From NCBI GenBank assembly GCA_900316255.1, contig ONCI01000001.1, forward strand, positions 62,001-126,000: 64,000 nucleotides of DNA. Reading direction: 5' to 3'. Made by a program: the position numbers and the translations under genes. Each line of letters begins with the position of its first letter. The stretch's first letter is position 1. Shown piece by piece: positions 56,983 to 64,000 of the stretch. This DNA comes from an uncultured Eubacteriales bacterium (GTDB taxonomy: Bacteria > Bacillota > Clostridia > Oscillospirales > Oscillospiraceae). The notes beneath the pieces were generated by a model that made no database searches, had not been told where the DNA came from, and saw only the letters and a program-made list of their open reading frames with translations.

Positions 56983-58767
56983 ATGGACCAGAACTCAGAA
57001 GAAAAGCGGGCACTATTCTCCTCGCTCCATACGCTGCGCATGCGCTGGAAGGAGGGTACCTTCGGTGAGATCCTGGACGACTGGCGCTGGATCTTCACTT
57101 ACAGCAAGCGCTATAAGCTTGCGATCGTTTTCTACACGTTATTAGGCGTTTTCAGCACCAGCTTCGGCATCGTTGCCAGCATTGCCGGGAAATATGTCAT
57201 CGATATCATCACCGGCTATCAGACCTCCAAGCTGGGCCTGATGGTCGCGCTGATGCTTGGCAGCGCGCTGTTCAGCCTTCTGTTCGGCAGCCTGATCTCC
57301 CGCATCTCCGCCAAGCTCAGCATCGATATCAACAACGATATCCAGGCGGATATCTTCGACCAGATCATCGATGTGGACTGGAAAGCCATCGGCGCCTATT
57401 CCAGCGGCGATCTGCTCAATCGCTTCAACAACGACGTGAGGACCGTCAGCAGCAACGCCATCAGCTGGCTGCCCTCCATCATCATCGCGATTTATAATTT
57501 CATCGTTACCTTCGGCGTGATCTGGCATTACAATAAGGTCATGTCGCTCATTGCTTTCGCCAGCGCCCCCATTATGCTGCTCATGTCCAAAATGCTCATC
57601 CGCAAACAGCGGGAGTATTCCAAAAAAGTCAAGGAGACCGGCAGCAAAATGATGGGCTTCGAGGTGGAGACCTTTTATCATTTCGATACCATCAAGTCCT
57701 TCGGCGTGATGAAAAGCTACGGCCAGAAGCTCCGTGACTGGCAGCAGAAGCTCCGGAAGATCAGCCTGGATTATAATTTGTTTACCATCCAGACCAATAT
57801 CCTGCTCTCGCTGCTGGGCATGGTGGTGCAGTACGCAGCCTTTGGCTATTCGCTGTTCCTGCTGTGGAGCCATCAGATCACCTACGGAACCATGACCCTG
57901 TTCCTGCAGCAGCGCAGCCGTCTTTCCACCGCCTTCAACAATGTGATCGGCATTATCCCGTCCTTTCTCTCCAGCTCCGTTTCCGCCCACCGCATCCGGG
58001 AACTGATCGAGCTTCCCAGAGAGCAGCATCTCCCGGAATCGGAAGATCTTCTTCCCCTGGCTGAGCATGGCCTGGAGGTCCGCATGGACGGCGTGAATTT
58101 CTCCTATGAGGAGGAGCAGCGCGTCATCACCAGCTCTTTCTTCCGCGCGGCTCCCGGGGAGATCGTGGCCCTGGTGGGTCCCTCCGGCGAGGGAAAGACC
58201 ACCATGATCCGCCTGATCCTGGGCCTCATCCATCCGGACGAAGGCACCGCGTTCCTGCGTGCGGCCGACGGCACGGAGGTGGCAATGAACGCGGACAGCA
58301 GAGCGCTCTTTTCCTATGTTCCCCAGGGCAACGCCGTGCTTTCCGGCACCATTGCGGAAAACCTGCGCCTCGTGAAGGAGGACGCCACGGACGAAGAGTT
58401 GATCGATGCGCTCAAAACCGCCTGTGCCTGGGACTTCGTCTCCAAGATGCCGGACGGCGTCAACAGCTCCGTGGGGGAGAGGGGACGCGGCCTTTCCGAG
58501 GGCCAGGCCCAGCGTGTTGCCATCGCCCGGGCCATTTTGCGGGACGCTCCCGTCCTGCTGCTGGACGAGGCCACTTCCGCGCTGGACGTGGCGACCGAGC
58601 GGCAGGTGCTGCGGAATATCATCCGGCAGCATCCCAACAAAACCTGCATTGTGACCACGCACCGGCCCACGGTGCTCAATATGTGCCAGCGGGTCTACCG
58701 GGTGGTGGATACCCGCGTCACCGAACTCAGCGAAGAGGAATCCAGCCGTTTGGCCATGGATTTCTGA
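56983..58767 (+). CDS. ABC exporter (fused membrane and ATPase domains)
   Basis: The 594-residue half-transporter has a six-helix type IV exporter domain (about residues 35-330) and a C-terminal ATPase: Walker A GPSGEGKTT near residue 400, signature LSEGQAQR and Walker B VLLLDEATSALD. No C39 peptidase domain is present. It could export a peptide made by the preceding genes or a lipid-linked glycan, since exopolysaccharide genes follow. ATG 56983 has GGAAGGGG upstream; a longer frame would cover the promoter. Confidence 0.9.
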   Translation: MDQNSEEKRALFSSLHTLRMRWKEGTFGEILDDWRWIFTYSKRYKLAIVFYTLLGVFSTSFGIVASIAGKYVIDIITGYQTSKLGLMVALMLGSALFSLLFGSLISRISAKLSIDINNDIQADIFDQIIDVDWKAIGAYSSGDLLNRFNNDVRTVSSNAISWLPSIIIAIYNFIVTFGVIWHYNKVMSLIAFASAPIMLLMSKMLIRKQREYSKKVKETGSKMMGFEVETFYHFDTIKSFGVMKSYGQKLRDWQQKLRKISLDYNLFTIQTNILLSLLGMVVQYAAFGYSLFLLWSHQITYGTMTLFLQQRSRLSTAFNNVIGIIPSFLSSSVSAHRIRELIELPREQHLPESEDLLPLAEHGLEVRMDGVNFSYEEEQRVITSSFFRAAPGEIVALVGPSGEGKTTMIRLILGLIHPDEGTAFLRAADGTEVAMNADSRALFSYVPQGNAVLSGTIAENLRLVKEDATDEELIDALKTACAWDFVSKMPDGVNSSVGERGRGLSEGQAQRVAIARAILRDAPVLLLDEATSALDVATERQVLRNIIRQHPNKTCIVTTHRPTVLNMCQRVYRVVDTRVTELSEEESSRLAMDF

Positions 58768-58779
58768 CAGAGGTTTTGC

Positions 58780-59526
58780 ATGATCGATATCCATTCCCAT
58801 GTGCTGCCCGGTGTGGACGACGGTTCCCAGTCCCTGGAGGAATCTCTGGCGCTGCTGAGCATCGCGGCAGAAAGCGGCGTTCATACGCTCGTGGCAACGC
58901 CCCACTGCAATATCCCCGGGGAATACGAGAACTACGTCAGTGAGGAGATGTCTGCCCGCTTTGAACGTTTGGACCGGGCGCGCCAGCGAGCCGGCATCCA
59001 TCTTCGGCTATGCCGGGGGATGGAAGTCTTCGCCACCGATGACTTGCCCCGGCTTTTGCGGGAGAATAAGATCTGGACTCTCAATGGGACCCGTTATTTC
59101 CTGATGGAGTTTGCCTTCGACGAGGATCCCGATTTCTGCAGGTGGGTCCTTCGCCAGTGCAAGGCACTGGATTACTGGCCTGTGATCGCCCACCCGGAGC
59201 GGTATTATTTCGTGCAGAATGATCCCGATATTGCCTTTGACTGGTGTGTGGAGGGCTTTCCGCTCCAGCTCAATAAAGGCAGCATTCTGGGTCGCTTCGG
59301 TCCGGATCCCCTGCGCTGCTCACACCAGCTGCTGCAGCACGGCCTTGCCGCCTGCGTGGCCAGCGACGCCCACAGTCCCCGCCAGCGCAGCACCTTTATG
59401 GGCGAGATCCAGGATTACCTGATGGAAAACTTTGGGACGGACTATTGCCGTCTGCTTTTGGAAGAAAACCCCTCGCGCATCCTCAGCGGCCGAGAGCTGC
59501 TGGGATATGAACCCATTCCGTTCTAA
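58780..59526 (+). CDS. CpsB/CapC-type PHP-domain tyrosine-protein phosphatase
   Basis: The 248-residue metal-dependent phosphatase has the PHP motifs MIDIHSHVLPGVDDGSQ, TPHCN, the HPERY segment and SDAHSP, which bind the metals. Such enzymes dephosphorylate BY-kinases that control capsule or exopolysaccharide synthesis, and two BY-kinase fusions follow. It lies 12 bases after the ABC exporter gene, hence probably in the same operon. Confidence 0.93.
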   Translation: MIDIHSHVLPGVDDGSQSLEESLALLSIAAESGVHTLVATPHCNIPGEYENYVSEEMSARFERLDRARQRAGIHLRLCRGMEVFATDDLPRLLRENKIWTLNGTRYFLMEFAFDEDPDFCRWVLRQCKALDYWPVIAHPERYYFVQNDPDIAFDWCVEGFPLQLNKGSILGRFGPDPLRCSHQLLQHGLAACVASDAHSPRQRSTFMGEIQDYLMENFGTDYCRLLLEENPSRILSGRELLGYEPIPF

Positions 59527-59540
59527 GGAGGACTTTCCCT

Positions 59541-60434
59541 GTGAGAAGAGTTAGACTTCTGCTGCTCGTGTTTTTCCTTGTCGTGTTTGCCATCTTCATG
59601 TTCACCAGCATACGCGACTACCTCACCTCAGACTACCAGGCGCCTGAGATCCAGGCCGATGAGGATGTCCTGTATCTGAGCGTGCATGACGCCACTGACG
59701 AGGCCCTGCTGGCCGGCATGACCGCTACGGACAATCTGGACGGGGACGTTACGGACAGCCTTGTGGTCGCCCTGAGGTCCAAATTCATCGGTATGGCCAC
59801 CCGGAATATCAGCTATGCCGCCTTTGACAAGAGCAACAACGTGGGCACTTTTGTCCGCAAACTGGTGTATACGGACTATCATTCCCCCCACTTCGTGATC
59901 TCGGAGCCGCTTCGCTTTGTGGCCGGCAACTCCACGTATGACTATTTGCGTCACGTTTCCGCTGTCGACTGCCTGGACGGTAACCTCAGCTCCCAGATCA
60001 AGATTACCTTTGGTGAAACGGAGACTACCAGCGGGTCTGCCAGCGCACAGGACATCTTTCTCCAGGTCACCAACAGCGCCGGGGACACCTCTTCCCTCAA
60101 GCTCACGGCTACCTTTGAGGATTATGAGAGCTATTCCAAGGCGTCTCCTGCCCTGACGGATTATATTATTTACGTCCGGCCCGGTCAAAGACCGAATCTG
60201 CGTTCCTACCTGAACGGCGTCTGGACCGCCGGGAATACACGAGATTTTTCCAAGCTCGGTTTCGACGGTGACAGCGACGTCAGCATTGATGACAGCAAAG
60301 TGGACTATAGAAACCCCGGCGTATATACCGCTACGTATCGGCTCACGCATCCCACGGCTATGGCGGACGGCGGCACGTATCGTACGGAATTTGGAAGCGC
60401 GACCATGATCATTGTGGTGGAGGATCCGTCATGA
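59541..60434 (+). CDS. Membrane-anchored protein with Ig-like (DUF5011-type) domains
   Basis: The 297-residue protein has an N-terminal signal-anchor (VRLLLLVFFLVVFAIFMF) and beta-rich repeats of the ATDNLDGDVTDSL and AVDCLDGNLSSQI type, as in DUF5011/HYR-like domains. It probably lies outside the membrane within the exopolysaccharide machinery. The start is GTG 59541 with AAGGAGG nine bases upstream. The stop overlaps the kinase gene by four bases. Confidence 0.75.
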   Translation: MRRVRLLLLVFFLVVFAIFMFTSIRDYLTSDYQAPEIQADEDVLYLSVHDATDEALLAGMTATDNLDGDVTDSLVVALRSKFIGMATRNISYAAFDKSNNVGTFVRKLVYTDYHSPHFVISEPLRFVAGNSTYDYLRHVSAVDCLDGNLSSQIKITFGETETTSGSASAQDIFLQVTNSAGDTSSLKLTATFEDYESYSKASPALTDYIIYVRPGQRPNLRSYLNGVWTAGNTRDFSKLGFDGDSDVSIDDSKVDYRNPGVYTATYRLTHPTAMADGGTYRTEFGSATMIIVVEDPS

Positions 60435-61933
60435 ACGAAAACAAACAGGAATTTGAGCTCTCCTTCCTGATGGAAAAGCTGGATCTGTTCAGCCTCTTTC
60501 GGGATGTTCTGCGTAATCTCTGGGCGATCCTGCTTGGCGCGATGGCAGTCGCCATGATCGTGAATATGATGGTGCGCGCGGAATTCCGCAGCACCTACTC
60601 TACCATGGCCACCTTCGTCGTCACTTCCAAGACTTCCAGCAACTATGCATACAGCAATCTTTCCGCCGCCTCCAATACGGCCAGCAGCTTTTCCAACATC
60701 CTGAACAGCAATCTGTTGCGGAAAAAAGTCTGCCAGGACCTTGGCACCAGCACCTTCCGGGCCTCGGCCAGCGCCAAGGTCATCAACGGCACGAACCTCA
60801 TGACCCTTCGTGTCACGGCTGATACGCCGGAGAATACCTATCGCACGATCCGGTCCATCATGAACAATATGAACGACCTGACCCAGTATGTGTCTACCAG
60901 CATGGTGATGGAGGTCCTGCAGGATCCCGAAGTCCCGACCAGAGCGGACGCCTCCTTCTCCGCTGCGCCCCAGACGAGGAAGGCCTTCCTTCTCACGGCT
61001 GCGGGCCTGATCCTGGTCTTCATGTATCTCTCCTACCGCAAGGAAACCGTAAAAGGGGAGAAGGACCTGGAGAATAAGCTGGACGCCAAATCTCTGGGGA
61101 TGCTCCATCAGGAAAGGACCTATAAGACCATTGGCGACCGGCTCCGCCGGAAGAAGAGAAAATTCCTGGTCACGGAACTCTCCGCCAATTTTGAATTTGT
61201 GGAGAGATACAAAAAAATGGCGGCCCATGTTTCCGCCCAGGCCCATAAGATCGGCGCCAAGGTGATCCTGATCACCAGTGTGCAGGAGCATGAAGGCAAG
61301 TCCACGACCTGCTCGAACCTGGCACTGACCCTTTATCAGCAGGGCTATAAAGTGCTTCTGATCGACGGCGATATGCGGCGTCCGACACTGAACACGATTT
61401 TCCTGAAGCCGGATGACAAGCTGAAGGCCAGCCTTGGTTCCGTCCTGATGGGACAGGCAAATCTTGCGGACGCGATGTACCACGACGAAGAACGGGGGAT
61501 CGACCTTCTGCTGAACAAACGCAACTATACCAATTCCACCGATATCGTTTCGTCTGAATATATGAGCCGCCTGATCAGCCTGGTTCGCGGCCACTATGAT
61601 TACATCATCATTGACTCGCCCCCTATGTCCCTGATGGCTGACGCCGAGGTCCTTGCGGATCTGGCAGATATGAGCATTCTCGTGGTCAAGTATGACACTG
61701 TTCTTGCACAGGACCTGAACGACGCCATCGATTCCCTTCGTGACTGCCACGCGCACTTTGCCGGCTGCGTGCTCAGTCAGGTCCAGACCATGCCGGGCGC
61801 TCGCAGGACCATCGGCGGCTATGGTGGCTATGGCCGCTACGGTCACTACGGTAAGTACGGCAAGTACGGCCGTTATGGCAATTACGGCCGCTACGGGCAG
61901 TACGGGAACTACGAACCGGAGAAACAACAGTGA
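60431..61933 (+). CDS. Wzz/BY-kinase fusion 1 (chain-length and tyrosine kinase protein)
   Basis: The 500-residue protein has two membrane helices (about 30-48 and 180-196) enclosing a Wzz-type loop, then a bacterial tyrosine kinase domain: P-loop region SVQEHEGKSTT (about 283-293), Walker A' VLLIDGDMRRP and Walker B YIIIDSPPMS. Residues 461-493 form a run of glycine-tyrosine units (GGYGRYGHYGKYG) as the autophosphorylation cluster. The P-loop has His-Glu where many BY-kinases have Gly-Glu. It controls polysaccharide polymerisation with the upstream phosphatase. Confidence 0.9.
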   Translation: MNENKQEFELSFLMEKLDLFSLFRDVLRNLWAILLGAMAVAMIVNMMVRAEFRSTYSTMATFVVTSKTSSNYAYSNLSAASNTASSFSNILNSNLLRKKVCQDLGTSTFRASASAKVINGTNLMTLRVTADTPENTYRTIRSIMNNMNDLTQYVSTSMVMEVLQDPEVPTRADASFSAAPQTRKAFLLTAAGLILVFMYLSYRKETVKGEKDLENKLDAKSLGMLHQERTYKTIGDRLRRKKRKFLVTELSANFEFVERYKKMAAHVSAQAHKIGAKVILITSVQEHEGKSTTCSNLALTLYQQGYKVLLIDGDMRRPTLNTIFLKPDDKLKASLGSVLMGQANLADAMYHDEERGIDLLLNKRNYTNSTDIVSSEYMSRLISLVRGHYDYIIIDSPPMSLMADAEVLADLADMSILVVKYDTVLAQDLNDAIDSLRDCHAHFAGCVLSQVQTMPGARRTIGGYGGYGRYGHYGKYGKYGRYGNYGRYGQYGNYEPEKQQ

Positions 61934-61942
61934 GGTGCTGAC

Positions 61943-63421
61943 ATGAATGAAAAAATAGCGACGAAGTCAGCGGAATCTGAAAGAACAGATATTATTTCCT
62001 TCGTAAATGATTTTTTCCACCGTCTCAAACGCCTGTGGATCTGGGTTGTGGTGATGACGCTTGCGGTAGCCGCGATCTTCTATTATCGCACCACCGTGAC
62101 CTACAGTCCTGTCTATGTGGCGGAGGCTACGGTCTCCGTGGAGATGGTGAACGGGGGAACCTATTCCAATAAGAATACTGCGGAGCAGATGGGCCTGGTT
62201 TTCCCGTACATCCTCACCAGCGGTGCGCTGTCTGACGTCATTGCGGAAGATCTTGGAACCACCAGTGTTCCCGGTACCATCAAGGTCAGCAGCATCAAGG
62301 GCACCAATCTGCTTACGATCTCGGTGAGCTCTTCCAACGCGGAGAAGGCCTATGCGATCTTGCAGTCGGTTCTGAAAAACTATCCGGAAGTTGCCCAGTT
62401 CGTCGTTGGTCAGACGGAGTTGACCGTGATCGATGACAGCGGCGTGCCTACGGATTCCGGACGGCAGTCTGTCATTCGCGGCTCTGTTAAGCGCGGCGCC
62501 ATGATCGGCTTTGCCCTGGGCATCCTGCTGGTGATTATGAACGTGATCAGCTTCCGTACCATCCGCAGCGAGTCTGAACTGCGCTCCCTCCTCAATATCC
62601 CCTGCCTGGGAACGCTGCCGTTTTACCAGAAGAAGCAGCGTCGTAATTCTACCCGTACGGAGATCAACATCCTCAATGATGGGGAAAACTCCGATTATGT
62701 GGAAGCGATGCGCCTGATCCGGACGCGCTTGGAGCGCCAGATGGAGGGCAAGCAGGTCCTGATGGTGACCAGCTCCATCTCCGGCGAAGGCAAGTCTACG
62801 GTTGCTGCGAACCTGGCCATCGCCATGGCGCGAAAAGGGAAGCGCGTGATCCTTGTGGACTGTGACCTTCGTAACCCCACCGTGAGCCAGATCTTTGATC
62901 TGAAAGAGAAATATCCTGGCCTGGTTTCCATCCTCCGTGGAAAGAGCAAGCTGGAGGAATCTCTCGTTGAGGTCTCCGATCACGGCAATCCCATCGGCCT
63001 CACGCTGCTGCCCGGCGGCGAGCGTGAGCCCCGACTGGTGGAGATCCTGAGCAGCGAGAACATGGAGATGGTCATCAACACGCTGCGCGAGAGAGCTGAC
63101 GTCGTCATCCTGGATACGCCGCCCTCCGCCATGCTGGTGGACGCCATGATGCTGGTACGCCATGTGGACGCGGTTGCTTATGTGATCATGAGCGACTTTG
63201 CCCGTCGCCGTTATATCTTCCAGGGCGTTGAGGAACTGAGCAACACCGGCGCACCTATCGTCGGCTGCATCCTGAACGGCGGACGTTCCCGCGGCGGCCG
63301 CTACGGGTACTACGGCTATTACAGCTACCGCGGCAAGTACGGTTACGGCAGCTATGGCTACGGCTCGAAGTCCTACAGTCCGAAAGAAGCCGGCGAGAAG
63401 AAAAAAGGATCAAAATCCTGA
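61943..63421 (+). CDS. Wzz/BY-kinase fusion 2
   Basis: The 492-residue paralogue has the same layout: membrane helices at about 30-47 and 190-208, a Wzz loop, then Walker A SSISGEGKST near 275, Walker A' VILVDCDLRNP and Walker B VVILDTPPSAM. A tyrosine-rich end (GRYGYYGYYSYRGKYGYG) follows. It lies nine bases after fusion 1 with GAGGTG as ribosome-binding site. Two complete fusion kinases in tandem are unusual; the more canonical P-loop suggests this is the main kinase. Confidence 0.92.
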   Translation: MNEKIATKSAESERTDIISFVNDFFHRLKRLWIWVVVMTLAVAAIFYYRTTVTYSPVYVAEATVSVEMVNGGTYSNKNTAEQMGLVFPYILTSGALSDVIAEDLGTTSVPGTIKVSSIKGTNLLTISVSSSNAEKAYAILQSVLKNYPEVAQFVVGQTELTVIDDSGVPTDSGRQSVIRGSVKRGAMIGFALGILLVIMNVISFRTIRSESELRSLLNIPCLGTLPFYQKKQRRNSTRTEINILNDGENSDYVEAMRLIRTRLERQMEGKQVLMVTSSISGEGKSTVAANLAIAMARKGKRVILVDCDLRNPTVSQIFDLKEKYPGLVSILRGKSKLEESLVEVSDHGNPIGLTLLPGGEREPRLVEILSSENMEMVINTLRERADVVILDTPPSAMLVDAMMLVRHVDAVAYVIMSDFARRRYIFQGVEELSNTGAPIVGCILNGGRSRGGRYGYYGYYSYRGKYGYGSYGYGSKSYSPKEAGEKKKGSKS

Positions 63422-63537
63422 CGCGGGCGAAGAAGGAAACCGTAAGAGCATTATAAAAAGCTTTTTGCTGGAATGAATCTGCAAGATTGTACGTTGTTGT
63501 CCTTGTGCTTGGAAAAAGACAAACTTCATGAATTTTC

Positions 63538-63566
63538 TTGAAAGAGTCTGTTTGCCTTTTCATAAT
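63538..63566 (+). promoter_or_regulatory. Promoter in the AT-rich gap before the last gene
   Basis: TTGAAA (63538-63543), 17-base spacer, CATAAT (63561-63566). The gap 63422-63660 holds no gene that I can see. Confidence 0.65.
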
Positions 63567-63660
63567 CGGGTTTTTCATGCAGGTGGTATTTGCTTTGCTG
63601 GATAACAGATTTTGAAATCAGATAGACAGTAGAAGATGGCTGTTTGGTGGTCAAGTGGGT

Positions 63661-64000
63661 ATGAATGCGAATTGGAGTTTTATCAGGGATACGATTTGCT
63701 CTTTCCCGGAGTATCGTTCAGCTCTCTTTGAACAGGGCTTTCTTTTGACTGACCTCGAGCTGTCTTTAGGACCGGGCTTTCCTTTCTACGATTTTTGGCA
63801 TGAGGTTGATCTGGCTGGAACTGCACATCTGTATGTCCATCAAAATCAGAAAGCCTATGTACATCAGGAACATGGGAATCTTTACTTCTTATTAGGCCAC
63901 GCTTACGATCCTTTTGCCGGGGAATCAGACGAAATGGTGATTCTTCGCAGGATCGCAAATGCGACTGATGGTGATTTTAAAAAAGCAATTCCAGAGATCA
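63661..64000 (+). CDS. Asparagine synthase-related protein, N-terminal part (cut by window end)
   Basis: The frame is open from ATG 63661 (or GTG 63655) to the window end, giving 113 residues. NLYFLLGHAYDPFAGESDEMVI followed by LRRIANATDGDFKKAIPEI resembles the N-terminal glutaminase-like domain of asparagine synthase-related proteins found in clostridial polysaccharide and lasso-type loci. The expected catalytic Cys2 is absent here (Met-Asn-Ala). Codon use is AT-richer than in the kinase genes. The assignment is from memory of this family's pattern. Confidence 0.5.
   Translation, partial: MNANWSFIRDTICSFPEYRSALFEQGFLLTDLELSLGPGFPFYDFWHEVDLAGTAHLYVHQNQKAYVHQEHGNLYFLLGHAYDPFAGESDEMVILRRIANATDGDFKKAIPEI

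Overview
The window looks like a GC-rich, endospore-forming member of the Clostridia (Bacillota), most probably an Oscillospirales-type gut anaerobe. This rests on the spoIIAA-spoIIAB-sigF operon, a T-box leader, a tandem glycine riboswitch, a class B sortase with its surface protein, a sodium-pumping decarboxylase complex and many short palindromic repeats. It is an inference from gene content; no species is claimed.

Left part (1-21.7 kb): the end of a TetR-type regulator, a minimal thioredoxin-reductase-like flavoprotein, a large lipoprotein, then a T-box-led unit (two YcxB-like membrane proteins, valS, a GNAT acetyltransferase). The sporulation operon spoIIA follows. Next is a tightly coupled aromatic operon preceded by a tyrosine-rich leader peptide and attenuator: aroF, tyrA, aroB, aroA, aroC, a chorismate mutase/shikimate dehydrogenase/shikimate kinase fusion, and aroQ. 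Together these encode all seven shikimate steps plus prephenate dehydrogenase, ending in a DUF554 membrane protein. A UvrD/PcrA helicase and a GH25 lysozyme-like protein are divergently transcribed.

Middle (21.7-45.1 kb): a 1133-residue repeat-rich surface protein and a sortase B that share an identical promoter-proximal direct-repeat motif. Then come four tRNA genes (Val, Phe, Gly, Cys), yerC-methyltransferase-hslO, NfeD plus SPFH, an ECF sigma factor with a membrane partner, an Lsa-like ABC-F gene with an attenuator-type leader, a lysoplasmalogenase-like protein, two flavoproteins, the split oxaloacetate decarboxylase complex (alpha, gamma, biotin carrier, beta), and serC-serA-DUF1015.

Right part (45.1-64 kb), the accessory region: clusters of short palindromic repeats surround a DUF559 nuclease-like gene that sits directly behind a tandem glycine riboswitch. 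Then follow a 1491-residue InlB-repeat secreted protein and a peptide-modification-like island. The island has two small acidic membrane-anchored proteins, an 88-residue peptide followed by a terminator, an HPr-kinase-like protein, two PqqD-like proteins, two PF14907-type nucleotidyltransferases (one with a frameshifting deletion) and an ABC exporter. An exopolysaccharide regulatory set comes next (PHP phosphatase, membrane protein, two Wzz/BY-kinase fusions). The window ends inside a gene resembling asparagine synthase-related proteins. The kinase + PqqD + nucleotidyltransferase + exporter combination recalls tailoring modules of lasso-peptide clusters, but no lasso protease is visible, so this is the best candidate for an undescribed system.
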